A stretch of 64,000 nt of DNA, taken from Pleomorphomonas carboxyditropha. Its GTDB lineage: Bacteria; Pseudomonadota; Alphaproteobacteria; Rhizobiales; Pleomorphomonadaceae. Shown here in pieces: positions 31,068 through 40,531 of the stretch. The translations under genes were made by a program, and so were the position numbers. The stretch spans positions 107,671 to 171,670 of the forward strand of contig NZ_NQVN01000011.1 in the NCBI RefSeq assembly GCF_002770725.1, given 5' to 3'. The stretch's first letter is position 1, and each line of letters opens with the position of its first letter. Under the pieces are notes generated by a model. The model saw nothing but the letters and a program-made list of their open reading frames with translations, was not told the origin of the DNA and ran no database searches.

Positions 31068-32348
31068 ATGCAGAGAAACACGGATTCCATGGCCGGCGTG
31101 GCGCTCGCCACGACGCGCCGGCGGTTCATGATCGGCACCGGCGCCGTGCTGGCGGGCGGTCTGCTCGCCCGGCCGGCCATCGCCCAGGCCAGGGAACTGA
31201 CCATCATTTCCAACATCGGCAATGCCGACCAGCGCACCGTGCTGCAACGCCTCGCCGACGAATACGCCAAGGCGTCGGGCGTCGCCGTCACCATCAACAA
31301 CATGGATCACGAGGCCCACAAGACGGCCATCCGCAGCTATCTGGTGGTCGGCGCCCCCGACATCTGCTTCTGGTTCTCCGGCAACCGCATGAAGGCCTTC
31401 GTCAAGCGCGGCCTGTTCGACGACATTTCCGATCTCTACGAGCGCGAGGGCTACAAGGACGTGCTCGGCGCCACCACCGGCGCGCTGACGGTCGACGACC
31501 GGCAATACGGCCTGCCGCTCGGCGGCCTGCTCTGGGGCATGTTCTACCGCAAGGACGTGTTCGAGGAGAAGGGCTGGACCGCGCCGGCCACCATCGAGGA
31601 CCTCCTGAAGCTCGGCGAGCAGGCCAGGTCGGCCGGCATGGTGCCGGTCAGCATGGGCACCAAGGAGATGTGGCCGGCCGCCGGCTGGTTCGATCACATG
31701 AACCTCAGGATCGGCGGCCTCGAAAAGCATCTGGCGCTGATGGACGGCAAGCTTCCCTATACCGACGCCTCGCTGAAGCCGGTGTTCGACAAATGGGAAG
31801 AGTTGATCCGCGCCGACCTCTTCACGCCCAACCATACCTCGTCGGGCTGGGAGCAGGCGGCCGCCGCGCTGGCCCAGAAGAAGGCGGCCATGATGGATCT
31901 CGCCGGCTTCATCAAATACGGCTTCCCGCCGGACGAGGTCGACCAGCTCGCCTACGTCCCCTTCCCGGTGATCGATCCGAGCATCGCCCGCTACGAGGAC
32001 TTCTCGCTCAATTCGATCCACATCCCGAAGAACGGCAAGAACAAGCAGGACGCCCGCGATTTCCTTGCCTATTTCTACAAGCCGGAAAATCTCGCCGCCT
32101 TCCTCGAAGCCGAGAGCGCGGTGCCGCCGCGCAACGACTGCCCGCCCAGCAAGGATCCGCTGATCAACGCGGCGGTCGAATCGATGAAAACCGTCGTCGG
32201 CACCGCCCAGTACTACGATCGCGACACCGATCCGGACATGGCGCAGGAAGGCCTGAAGGGCTTCCAGGAATTCATGGTCAAGCCCGAGCGCCGCGACCAG
32301 ATCCTCGAGCGGCTCGAAGGCACGCGCAAGCGGATCTTCAAGGAGTGA
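31068..32348 (+). CDS. Carbohydrate ABC transporter substrate-binding protein, Tat-exported
   Basis: 426-aa family-1 extracellular solute-binding protein. The ATG at 31068 follows GGGAGGAG. The N terminus contains a twin-arginine signal (TTRRRFMIGTGAVLAGGLLA, cut near AIAQA), so it is probably exported folded through Tat. Mature-domain features include DICFWFSGNRMKAFVKRGLF, YGLPLGGLLWGMFYRKDVFEE and a C-terminal lobe with AESAVPPRNDCPP. It delivers an oligosaccharide to the two permeases downstream. The sugar is likely a galactoside given the GH42 gene, which is inference. Confidence 0.9.
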   Translation: MQRNTDSMAGVALATTRRRFMIGTGAVLAGGLLARPAIAQARELTIISNIGNADQRTVLQRLADEYAKASGVAVTINNMDHEAHKTAIRSYLVVGAPDICFWFSGNRMKAFVKRGLFDDISDLYEREGYKDVLGATTGALTVDDRQYGLPLGGLLWGMFYRKDVFEEKGWTAPATIEDLLKLGEQARSAGMVPVSMGTKEMWPAAGWFDHMNLRIGGLEKHLALMDGKLPYTDASLKPVFDKWEELIRADLFTPNHTSSGWEQAAAALAQKKAAMMDLAGFIKYGFPPDEVDQLAYVPFPVIDPSIARYEDFSLNSIHIPKNGKNKQDARDFLAYFYKPENLAAFLEAESAVPPRNDCPPSKDPLINAAVESMKTVVGTAQYYDRDTDPDMAQEGLKGFQEFMVKPERRDQILERLEGTRKRIFKE

Positions 32349-32358
32349 CGTTCCTCCA

Positions 32359-32428
32359 GGCGATCGAGCCTTTCCTCCCGATCGCCCGCCTCGGGCGAGG
32401 ACAGGCCTCCCCTCCCCCCGGAGAGGCC
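32359..32428 (+). repeat. Stem-loops between binding-protein and permease genes
   Basis: GGCGATCG (32359-32366) pairs with CGATCGCC (32379-32386), and GGCCTC (32404-32409) pairs with GAGGCC (32423-32428). Hairpins here commonly protect the abundant binding-protein mRNA and reduce read-through to the permeases. There is no long U-run. Confidence 0.6.
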
Positions 32429-32481
32429 GCCTCGTCCGAGGCCTTCCTCCGTCGGCCGCACAACTCCACGGGAATGACCAG

Positions 32482-33366
32482 ATGAGCCATCTCTGGCGGC
32501 GCCATCGCCACTGGCTGGCGCCCACCCTCTTCATCCTGCCCGGCGCGCTGCTGTTCGGCGTGGTGATCATCCTGGCGTCGATCGAGACGATCTGGGTCTC
32601 CTTCTTCGACTGGGATGGCGTCGGCCCCATGCAGTGGGTCGGCCTTGCCAACTACGAGCAGCTGTTCGCCGATCCGCAGTTCTATGTCTCGCTGAAGAAC
32701 AACGTCATCTGGCTCGCCATGTTCATGCTGGCGCCGCCCCTGGGCCTGGCGCTCGCCCTGCTGCTCAACCAGGCGATCGCCGGCATGAAGTTCCTGAAAT
32801 CGCTGTTCTTCGTGCCGCTGGTGCTGGCCTCGGTCACCGTCGGCGTCGTCTTCACCTGGGTCTACGACCCGACCTTCGGCCTGCTGTCGCTGATCTACGG
32901 CTGGTTCGGCGCCACCGCCCCGGCCCTCCTTTCCGACGAGCATCTGGTCAGCTTCGCCGTGGTGATCGCCGCGCTCTGGCCGCAGGTCGCCTTCTGCCTG
33001 GTGCTGTTCCTGGCCGGCCTCAACAATCTCAACGAGGACCTGATCGGCGCCGGCCGGGTCGACGGCGCGCGCGGCTTCGCCATGCTGCTGCACGTCGTGC
33101 TGCCGCAACTGCGCGAGGTGAGCTTCATCGCGCTCGCCGTCACCATCATCGGCGCCCTGCGCTCGTTCGACATGGTGGCCGTCATGACCTCGGGCGGACC
33201 GTTTGGCTCGTCCACCGTGCTCGCCTACCAGATGTACGAGCAGTCGATCTTCTCCTACCGCTTCGGCTACGGCGCCGCCATCGCCACGGTCCTGTTCGCC
33301 GTCATGGCCGTGTTCATCGCCTGGTACCTGCGCACGCTGCTGCGGCCGGAACAGGAGACCGCCTGA
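32482..33366 (+). CDS. Sugar ABC transporter permease 1 (MalF-like)
   Basis: 294-aa inner-membrane permease with about six helices. It begins near HWLAPTLFILPGALLFGVVI. The EAA loop that docks with the ATPase reads EDLIGAGRVDGARGFAMLLH and is followed by VVLPQL. It overlaps the next gene by one base (TGATG). Part of the ROK-controlled operon. Confidence 0.92.
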   Translation: MSHLWRRHRHWLAPTLFILPGALLFGVVIILASIETIWVSFFDWDGVGPMQWVGLANYEQLFADPQFYVSLKNNVIWLAMFMLAPPLGLALALLLNQAIAGMKFLKSLFFVPLVLASVTVGVVFTWVYDPTFGLLSLIYGWFGATAPALLSDEHLVSFAVVIAALWPQVAFCLVLFLAGLNNLNEDLIGAGRVDGARGFAMLLHVVLPQLREVSFIALAVTIIGALRSFDMVAVMTSGGPFGSSTVLAYQMYEQSIFSYRFGYGAAIATVLFAVMAVFIAWYLRTLLRPEQETA

Positions 33367-34217
33367 TGTATCCCCGTCCCATTCCGGAAACCGCCCGCCC
33401 GGCCCGCGCCGCCTATGTCGCCCTGGTCGCCGCCGTGCTCGTCCTCTGGCTGTTGCCGCTCGTCACCGTGATGCTGACCTCGCTGCGCTCCTTCGAGGAG
33501 GTGATGGCCGGCAACTACTGGGGATGGCCGAAGTCGTTCAACTTCATCGAGAACTACACGGCCGTCTTCAAGCAGACGGCGCTGGCCCGCTATTTCGTCA
33601 ACAGCCTGATCGTCACGCTGCCCTCGGTTATCGGCGTGCTGGTATTGTCGACGCTGACCGGCTACGTGCTGTCGCGCCATCGCTTCCCCGGCAATCGCCT
33701 GCTGTTCGCGCTGTTCGTCGGCGGCAACTTCCTGCCGGCCCAGATCATGATGATCCCGGTGCGCGACCTGATGGTCGGCCTCGGCCTCTACGATACCTAT
33801 CTGGCGCTGATCATCTTCCACACCGCCTTCCAGACCGGCTTCGCCACGCTGTTCATGCGCAACTTCATCGCCGCCCTGCCGGACGAGCTGTTCCAGGCGG
33901 CGCGCGCCGAGGGCGCCTCGCCCTGGCAGACGCTCTGGCACGTCGTGGTGCCGCTGATCCGCCCGGCTCTCGCGGCACTCGCCATCCTCACCTTCACCTT
34001 CGTCTGGAACGACTATTTCTGGGCGATCGTGCTGACCCAGAGCGATGCCGTGAAGCCGGTGACCGCCGGCCTCAACAACCTGCGCGGCGAGTGGGTTTCC
34101 GCCTGGAACCTGGTCGCCGCCGCGACGATCATGGTGGCGATCCCGCCCGTCGCGATGTTCTTCCTGATGCAGCGCCACTTCATCGCCGGCCTGACCATGG
34201 GCGCGGTGAAGGGCTGA
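33366..34217 (+). CDS. Sugar ABC transporter permease 2 (MalG-like)
   Basis: 283-aa permease with six helices. The first follows the TARPARAAYVALVAAVLVLW start; the EAA loop is DELFQAARAEGASPWQTLWH followed by VVVPLIRPAL. The C terminus QRHFIAGLTMGAVKG is a near-universal ending of this permease class. Translationally coupled to permease 1. Confidence 0.93.
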   Translation: MYPRPIPETARPARAAYVALVAAVLVLWLLPLVTVMLTSLRSFEEVMAGNYWGWPKSFNFIENYTAVFKQTALARYFVNSLIVTLPSVIGVLVLSTLTGYVLSRHRFPGNRLLFALFVGGNFLPAQIMMIPVRDLMVGLGLYDTYLALIIFHTAFQTGFATLFMRNFIAALPDELFQAARAEGASPWQTLWHVVVPLIRPALAALAILTFTFVWNDYFWAIVLTQSDAVKPVTAGLNNLRGEWVSAWNLVAAATIMVAIPPVAMFFLMQRHFIAGLTMGAVKG

Positions 34218-34243
34218 CAACACGATCCGAAGGATGCCTCCCC

Positions 34244-35380
34244 ATGGCGAGCGTCGAAATTCACAACGTTGAAAAACACTACGGCGGCTTCCACGCCCTG
34301 AAAGACATCAGCCTCACCATCGACGAAGGCGAGTTCATCGTCATGGTCGGCCCGTCCGGCTGCGGCAAGTCCACCCTTCTGAAAACCATCGCCGGGCTGG
34401 AAACCGTCACTTCCGGCCGATTGCGGATCAAGGGCCGCGACGTCACCCGCCTGGAACCGGGCGATCGCGGCATCGCCATGGTCTTCCAGTCCTACGCGCT
34501 CTATCCGCACATGACGGTGGAGGAGAACATGGGCTTCGGCCTCAGGATGGCCAAGCGCCCCAGGGCGGAGATCGACACCGCCGTGGCGCGCGCCGCCCAG
34601 ATCCTGCGGCTCGAGGAGCAGCTTAGGAAATATCCCAAGCAGCTCTCCGGCGGCCAGCGCCAGCGCGTCGCCATCGGCCGCGCCATCACCCGCTCGCCCG
34701 ACGTCTTCCTGTTCGACGAACCGCTCAGCAACCTCGACGCGGCCTTGCGCACCCAGATGCGGGTGGAACTGTCGACGCTGCACGACCGGCTCGGCTCCAC
34801 CATGATCTACGTGACGCACGACCAGGTGGAGGCCATGACCATGGCGAGCCGCATCGTCGTGCTCAACGGCGGCCGCATCGAGCAGGTCGGCGCGCCGCTG
34901 GAGCTCTACGCCAACCCCATCAACCTGTTCGTCGCCGGCTTCCTCGGCGCGCCGCGCATGAACTTCGTCGCCGGCAGGGTGACCTCGACCAACGGCGGAA
35001 GCGCCTCGGTAACCTGTGGCGGCGACCTCAAGGTCGATTTCGACGATCTCGCCGAGACGCCGGCGGTCGGCGCGGCGGTGACCATCGGCATCCGGCCGGA
35101 GAAGCTGCGCATCGGCGATCCCGACGCCGGCACCAGCTTTCCGGCCCGCGTCCGGCTGACCGAGTACCTCGGCCGCGAGACCATCGTCTATGCCGACGCC
35201 GGCGACCTCGCCACCTCCGGATCGGACAGCGGCACCGGCGTGTTCACCATCCAGATCGGCGACATCCAGCCTTTCGCGCCCGACGCGCCCGTTTCGGTCG
35301 GCTTCGACGCCAACGCCGCCTATCTCTTCGCCCCGGATGGGAGAACGCTGTCCGCAGCCAAGCCCGTCACCCAAATCTGA
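34244..35380 (+). CDS. Sugar ABC transporter ATP-binding protein (UgpC/MsmK type)
   Basis: 378-aa ATPase. Walker A is GPSGCGKST (residues about 37-45), Q-loop VFQSYALYPHMTV, signature LSGGQRQRVAIGRA, Walker B VFLFDEPLSNLD, and H-loop YVTHDQVEAMTM. Residues from about 235 form the regulatory TOBE/OB region (GIRPEKLRIGD, ARVRLTEYLGRE). It energises the two permeases. It starts 26 bp after permease 2 with CGAAGGATGCC upstream. Confidence 0.94.
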   Translation: MASVEIHNVEKHYGGFHALKDISLTIDEGEFIVMVGPSGCGKSTLLKTIAGLETVTSGRLRIKGRDVTRLEPGDRGIAMVFQSYALYPHMTVEENMGFGLRMAKRPRAEIDTAVARAAQILRLEEQLRKYPKQLSGGQRQRVAIGRAITRSPDVFLFDEPLSNLDAALRTQMRVELSTLHDRLGSTMIYVTHDQVEAMTMASRIVVLNGGRIEQVGAPLELYANPINLFVAGFLGAPRMNFVAGRVTSTNGGSASVTCGGDLKVDFDDLAETPAVGAAVTIGIRPEKLRIGDPDAGTSFPARVRLTEYLGRETIVYADAGDLATSGSDSGTGVFTIQIGDIQPFAPDAPVSVGFDANAAYLFAPDGRTLSAAKPVTQI

Positions 35381-35396
35381 CAAGGAATCCAAGCCA

Positions 35397-37535
35397 ATGA
35401 AACTTGCATCTCCGGCGCCGCTGTCGGTGTGGCGTCCGCTCGCCCTCGACGATTTCCTTGTCGGCGCGCCGCATTATCCCGAGCATGTCGACGACGGCTA
35501 CTGGCAGCGCGACGCCGAGCGGATGGCGGCCGCCGGCTTCAACGTCGTGCGCATGGGCGAATTCGCCTGGCACATCCTCGAGCCGCGCGAGGGCGTGTTC
35601 GACTTTTCGCTGTTCGACCGGGCGATCGCCATTCTCGGCCAGCACGGCGTCAACACCATCTTCTGCACGCCGACGGCGACGCCGCCGCGCTGGCTGACCG
35701 CCACCTATCCGGAGGTGCTGCGCGTCGACGAGCATGGCCGCACCGCCAGCCACGGCTCGCGCCAGCACGCCGACACGGCGAGCCCCGTCTACCGCCTGCA
35801 CAGCCGCCGCATCACCACGGCGCTGGCCGAGCATTATCGCGACAACCCGCATGTCGTCGGCTGGCAGACCGACAACGAACTCAACACCACCGTCTCCACT
35901 TCCTATTCGGAGGCGACGCTACGCGAGTTCCGCCGCTATCTGCGCGGCCGCTACGCCACCATCGCCGATCTCAACTACGCCTGGGGCGGCGATTTCTGGG
36001 CGCTGGCCTATGACAGCTTCGATCAGGTGGTGCTGCCGCTCACCGGCGCGCCCGGCCATCCCTCGCCCGGTCATGTCCAGGATTTCCACCGCTTCCTGGC
36101 CGCCGCCACGGCCGCCTTCCAGCACGATCAGGTGGAGATCCTGCGCGCCGCCAACCCGGACTGGTTCGTCTTCCACAACCTCGGCCGGCTGGTCGACATC
36201 GACTTCCGGGGTGAGTTCGGCCACGACCTCGACTTTCTCGGCTTCGACATCTACCCGATGCTCTACGACGAGATGCAGCGCACCGGCGGCCACGCGGCGA
36301 CGCAGGCGCTGCATCTCGACGTCTGCCGCGGCTTCTCGGGCAACTTCATCGTCCCCGAGCAGGCGTCCGGCTTCGGCAGCCAGCCCGCCTTCTCGACCAT
36401 GACGCCCGAGCCGGGCGAGATGCGCCGCATGGCCATGAGCTCGGTGGCGCGCGGCGCCGACGGCCTGATGTTCTTCCGCTGGCGGCCGGCGCATTTCGGC
36501 GCCGAGATCTACTGGATGGGCATCATCGACCATGACGACGTGCCCCGCCGGCGCTACGAGGAAGCGGCCCGCTTCGCCTCCGACATCGCCCGCATCAAGC
36601 GCGAGCTGCTCGGCACCTCGGTGCGCATGGACGTCGGCATCGCCGGCGCCGACTTCGACAACCAGGAGGCCTACAAGACCTATCCGATCGGTCTGCCGAG
36701 CCCGCTGGAGGACGCAACGCGCCTGCACCGCTATTGCTACGAGCACGGCATCGCCTGCGGCTTCATCCACCCGGAGGACGATCTGTCGCGCCTCAAGCTG
36801 CTCTATATCCCCCATTGGCTGATGTGGAAGCCGGAGTGGGACGAGCGCGTCGAGGCTTTCGTCAGGGCCGGCGGCACGCTGGTGGTCGGCGCCATGACCG
36901 GCACGCGCGATGCCGACAACCATATCATCCGGACGCAAGCGCCGGGGCCCGGCCTCGCCGGGCTGTGCGGCGTCCGGGTCGAGGAATTCGGCCGGGTGGC
37001 CGAGCCGGGCTCCGATGGCCTGTTCCCGATTCAGGCCGCCGAATTGGGCCAGAACAAGCCGGCCGAACGGCCGCCGGCCGGATCGACGAAGCGACGCTAT
37101 CGCTTCACGCTCGGCAACCGCGAGCACGAGACGGCCCACCTCTACGAGCTCCTGGAGACGGAACCGGACGTCGAGGCGATCGGCCATTGGAGCAATCGCT
37201 TCGCGAGCGGCCGCGCCGCCGTCACCAGCCGCGAGGTCGGCGCCGGACGGGCGGTCTACGTCGGCACCTACCTCACCGATACGCTGGTCGAGGGCCTTGC
37301 CGATCAACTGTTTCCAACCGCGGGCGTCGCGCCGCTCGTCCCGGACCTGCCGCCCCATGTGGAAGTGGCGCTGCGCGAGGCGGAGGATCGCAAGCTGCTG
37401 TTCCTGCTCAACACCGACGCCGAGCCGGTGACCGTACCGGACGTGCCGGCCGGCACCGAGCTTCTGACCGGACGGCCGGTCGAAGGCGCCCTGCCGCTCG
37501 AAGCCTACGGCTGCGCCGTCGTCAGACTGAGCTGA
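35397..37535 (+). CDS. GH42 beta-galactosidase
   Basis: 712-aa glycoside hydrolase family 42 enzyme that releases beta-galactose from short oligosaccharides. ATG at 35397 follows AAGGAATCC. The barrel starts at FLVGAPHYPEHVDDGYWQRD. The acid/base Glu is residue 161 (QTDNELN) and the nucleophile Glu is near residue 321 (IVPEQASG). A trimerisation domain follows around 390-600, and a C-terminal beta domain ends VEGALPLEAYGCAVVRLS. No signal peptide is present, so it acts in the cytosol on sugar imported by the preceding ABC system. Confidence 0.92.
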   Translation: MKLASPAPLSVWRPLALDDFLVGAPHYPEHVDDGYWQRDAERMAAAGFNVVRMGEFAWHILEPREGVFDFSLFDRAIAILGQHGVNTIFCTPTATPPRWLTATYPEVLRVDEHGRTASHGSRQHADTASPVYRLHSRRITTALAEHYRDNPHVVGWQTDNELNTTVSTSYSEATLREFRRYLRGRYATIADLNYAWGGDFWALAYDSFDQVVLPLTGAPGHPSPGHVQDFHRFLAAATAAFQHDQVEILRAANPDWFVFHNLGRLVDIDFRGEFGHDLDFLGFDIYPMLYDEMQRTGGHAATQALHLDVCRGFSGNFIVPEQASGFGSQPAFSTMTPEPGEMRRMAMSSVARGADGLMFFRWRPAHFGAEIYWMGIIDHDDVPRRRYEEAARFASDIARIKRELLGTSVRMDVGIAGADFDNQEAYKTYPIGLPSPLEDATRLHRYCYEHGIACGFIHPEDDLSRLKLLYIPHWLMWKPEWDERVEAFVRAGGTLVVGAMTGTRDADNHIIRTQAPGPGLAGLCGVRVEEFGRVAEPGSDGLFPIQAAELGQNKPAERPPAGSTKRRYRFTLGNREHETAHLYELLETEPDVEAIGHWSNRFASGRAAVTSREVGAGRAVYVGTYLTDTLVEGLADQLFPTAGVAPLVPDLPPHVEVALREAEDRKLLFLLNTDAEPVTVPDVPAGTELLTGRPVEGALPLEAYGCAVVRLS

Positions 37536-37547
37536 CGCGCCGGACCG

Positions 37548-37590
37548 GGGCACCCTCGCCTCCCGGACCGACCGGGAGGCGAGGGTGCCC
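37548..37590 (+). terminator. Long hairpin after GH42
   Basis: 37548-37566 and 37572-37590 are exact 19-bp complements with an ACCGA loop, starting 12 bp after the GH42 stop. A weak T-rich stretch (CTTGTTTCTTGC) lies only ~20 bp later, so it may terminate poorly or mainly protect the mRNA 3' end. Confidence 0.7.
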
Positions 37591-37722
37591 GGCAGGCTTA
37601 GCGATCGCTTGTTTCTTGCCGCTCATCAGCCCACCGGTTCTTGCACCTGCACGCCGGCCGTCCGGGGCGATATGCTCATGCATCTCGTGTCGCCGGCGGT
37701 CCGGCGGTGAAAGGAGCCCCCG

Positions 37723-38034
37723 ATGGTCCTGTTGGAATTTGCCATGTACCCGGTCGGCAAGGGCGAAAGCCTCAGCCCCTACGTCGCCCGTTCGCTCGAC
37801 ATCATCGACAAGAGCGGCCTCGCCTACCAGCTCACGCCCATGGGCACCATCCTCGAGGGCGAGTGGAACGAGGTGATGGCCGTGGTGACCGCCTGTTTCG
37901 AGGCGATGCGCGCCGACTGCCCGCGCGTCGAAGTGGCCCTCAAGGTCGATTATCGCGAGGGCCAGGCGAGCCGCCTCGCCAGCAAGATCGCCTCGGTCGA
38001 GGACAGGCTGGGACGCAAGCTCAGCACGGGTTGA
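37723..38034 (+). CDS. MTH1187/YqgV-family thiamine-binding protein
   Basis: 103-aa ferredoxin-like-fold protein. Motifs LEFAMYPVGKGESLSPYVAR, YQLTPMGTILEG and VMAVVTACFEAM fit the DUF77 family that binds thiamine-related ligands. ATG follows AAAGGAG. It converges with the next gene, and the two coding ends overlap by 14 bp. Likely cytosolic; precise role unknown. Confidence 0.85.
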   Translation: MVLLEFAMYPVGKGESLSPYVARSLDIIDKSGLAYQLTPMGTILEGEWNEVMAVVTACFEAMRADCPRVEVALKVDYREGQASRLASKIASVEDRLGRKLSTG

Positions 38035-39013
38035 AGGCCGGTCCGGTACCGGCATCCCTCATGGTCGCCTGGATGAACGCGGCCGACTCGGCCAGCTTCC
38101 GCGTCTCCCAGTCGTTCAGCCTGACCGGCAGTTGCCTCAGAATTCCCTCGCGGCCGATCAGGCAGGGCATGCTCAGGGCAACGTCGCCGTCGTATCCATA
38201 TTGTCCGCGCAGCGTGGTGGACGCCGGATAGACGCTGCGTTCGTCGAGGAGAACCGCCTTGGCCATGGTTATCGCCGCCTGGGCGACGCCGGCGTTGGTC
38301 CAGCCCTTGCCGTTCAGCACCTCGTAGGCGGCGCTGACGATCCTTGCCTTGACCACGTCCGGATCGCCGATGTCCTCGCGCGCCTCGAAATACCGGTCGA
38401 GCTCCCCGAACGGTATTCCGCCGACGTTGACGTGGCTGAGGACCGGGAACGCCGTCCGTCCGTGCTCGCCCATCATGAAGCCGGTCACCGACTTCGGATC
38501 GATGCCATAGGTGTCGGCGATCAGTTTGCGCAGCCGGGCCGAGTCGAGCATGGTGCCCGTGCCGAACACGCGCGCCCGCGGATAATCGAACTCGTTCTCG
38601 GCGATATAGACCATCGTATCGAGCGGGTTGGTGATCAGGATGACGATGGCGTCCCTGGTATGGCGAGTGATGCCCGCCATCACCTCGCGGATGACGCCGC
38701 AGTTGGCCTTGGTCAGTTGGGCGCGATCGGGCTCGGCCTTCGGGTTGTTCGGATCGGGCGTGACGCTGGACCCCGCCGCGACGACGATCACGTCGGCGTC
38801 CGCGCACTGCTCGTATCCGCCGTTCCTGACGTCGACGTTGTTCATGTAGGTGAGCGCGGTCGCCTGCGCCTGGTCGAGCGCTTCCCCGTAGGCGACATTC
38901 TTCAGAAGATCGATGACGCCGATCCTGCCGAACAAGCCGGTCTTCATCGCGTCGGCGAGAACATAGGAACCGACGTGCCCGACGCCGACGACAACCAGCT
39001 TGTTGATATGCAC
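38021..39013 (-). CDS. L-2-hydroxyacid dehydrogenase, LDH superfamily (HicDH-like)
   Basis: 330-aa NAD-dependent dehydrogenase. It has KLVVVGVGHVGSYVLADAMK (NAD fold), ITNPLDTM, GTGTMLDSARLRKL and the canonical active-site GEHGRTAFP. The substrate loop AAGSSVTPDPNNPKAEPDR is longer than in lactate or malate enzymes and resembles L-2-hydroxyisocaproate dehydrogenase, so a bulkier 2-oxo acid is plausible. It is clearly different from the other LDH-like gene at 8970-9914. The start ATG at 39013 follows AGGAAG. Confidence 0.87.
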   Translation of the reverse strand: MHINKLVVVGVGHVGSYVLADAMKTGLFGRIGVIDLLKNVAYGEALDQAQATALTYMNNVDVRNGGYEQCADADVIVVAAGSSVTPDPNNPKAEPDRAQLTKANCGVIREVMAGITRHTRDAIVILITNPLDTMVYIAENEFDYPRARVFGTGTMLDSARLRKLIADTYGIDPKSVTGFMMGEHGRTAFPVLSHVNVGGIPFGELDRYFEAREDIGDPDVVKARIVSAAYEVLNGKGWTNAGVAQAAITMAKAVLLDERSVYPASTTLRGQYGYDGDVALSMPCLIGREGILRQLPVRLNDWETRKLAESAAFIQATMRDAGTGPAFNPC

Positions 39014-39175
39014 GATTTCGCTTCCTGGAGATGACGGGTTGCGTGTTCGGACGCCCCGTCTCCCAGCCGTTGGCGCCTCAACGGGAACGCTGTGCTCCTA
39101 CTCCCGGGGAAGCGGATCGACAAGCTTATTGAATGGGCAAAGCGTTCCCGTTCCGCAATCAAGGTACATCAAACG

Positions 39176-40531
39176 TCAGAACACCTTGAGCCCATTCAAG
39201 AGAACGATGGCGATGGCGATCGGCGCCACGAAGCGGACCAGGAAGAACACGCTCCGGATCACGACGCGCTGCACCGGCGAACCAGCTTCGGCCAGCCGCT
39301 TCTCCGGCGCCGCCAGGCCATAGACCCAGCCGACGAACAGGCAGATCAGGATGCCGCCGACCGGCAGCAGGATGTTCGAGCTCAGGAAGTCGAACAGGTC
39401 GAACGGATTGAGGCCGAAGATCTTGAGATCGGCCGTCACGCTCTGCGACAGCGCCGCCGGCAGGCCAAGCGCGGCGATCATGGCGATGGTGCAGACCGCC
39501 GCGGCCTTTCTCGGCAGGCGGAAGCGCTCCGACAGGATGGCCACCGGCACTTCGAGCAGCGACAGGATGGCGCCGACGCTGGCGATCGCCGTCAGCACGA
39601 AGAATAGCGTCATGAACACGACGCCGCCCGGCATCGAGGTGAATACCGCCGGAATGGTCATGAACACCAGCGACGGGCCGGCGGCCGGCTCGAAGCCGAA
39701 GGCGAACACCGCCGGAAAGATGGCGATGCCGGCTAGCAGCGACACCGACAGATCGGCGAACACCACGCGCGTCGCCGTGGCGGCGATATTCTGGTCCTCA
39801 CGGAAATAGCTGCCGTAGGTCAGCATGGTGCCCATGCCGAGCGACAGCTTGAAGAAGGCGAGACCGAGCGCCGTCAGCATCACCGCCGGAGTGATCTTGG
39901 CAAAATCGGGATCGAACAGGAAAGCCAGCCCCTGCCCCGCCCCCGACAGCGTCAGGCTGCGGACGCACAGCACCAACAGCAGGATGAAGAGCAGCGGCAT
40001 CAGGCGGCGCGTCACCGCCTCGATCCCCTTGGAAACGCCGAAGGCGATGATGAAGCCGGTAATGCCGAGCACCACCCACTGCCAGACGAGCGACGACCAC
40101 GGATTGGCGACGAGTTGGCCGAACACCACCTCGGCCGCCTTGGGATCGGTGGTGGCGATCTCGCCGGTCAACGACTTGAAGATATAGGCGTAAACCCAGC
40201 CGGCCACCTCGGAATAGAAGGCCATGATAAGCAGCGCGGCGGCGAACCCCATCCAGCCGATCGCCTTCCACCACCACTGGTTTCTCGGGGCGAGCTTGTC
40301 GAAGGTGGTGATGGCGTCCGCCCGCGCCGTCCGGCCGAGCATGATTTCGGAAATCATCACCGGCAGACCGACGATGATGGTGGCGGCGAGATAGACCAGA
40401 AGAAAACCGGCACCGCCATTGGTGCCGGTCAGCGATGGAAACTTCCAGATATTGCCGAGCCCCACGGCCGACCCGAGAGTGGCCATCAATGCGCCGAACG
40501 TGCTGGTAAACCCGTCGCGACCTTGAGACAT
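39176..40531 (-). CDS. Neurotransmitter:sodium symporter (NSS) family transporter
   Basis: 451-aa membrane protein with the LeuT fold. The unwound TM1 signature is ATLGSAVGLGNIWKFPSLTG followed by TNGGAGFLLVYL. Further helices include IGWMGFAAALLIMAFYSEVAG and the sodium-site-bearing region around MTLFFVLTAIASVGAILSLL. It co-transports amino acids or similar solutes with Na+. It lies 162 bp upstream of the dehydrogenase on the same strand, so the pair could import and process a 2-oxo/hydroxy acid precursor; that is inference. Confidence 0.92.
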   Translation of the reverse strand: MSQGRDGFTSTFGALMATLGSAVGLGNIWKFPSLTGTNGGAGFLLVYLAATIIVGLPVMISEIMLGRTARADAITTFDKLAPRNQWWWKAIGWMGFAAALLIMAFYSEVAGWVYAYIFKSLTGEIATTDPKAAEVVFGQLVANPWSSLVWQWVVLGITGFIIAFGVSKGIEAVTRRLMPLLFILLLVLCVRSLTLSGAGQGLAFLFDPDFAKITPAVMLTALGLAFFKLSLGMGTMLTYGSYFREDQNIAATATRVVFADLSVSLLAGIAIFPAVFAFGFEPAAGPSLVFMTIPAVFTSMPGGVVFMTLFFVLTAIASVGAILSLLEVPVAILSERFRLPRKAAAVCTIAMIAALGLPAALSQSVTADLKIFGLNPFDLFDFLSSNILLPVGGILICLFVGWVYGLAAPEKRLAEAGSPVQRVVIRSVFFLVRFVAPIAIAIVLLNGLKVF

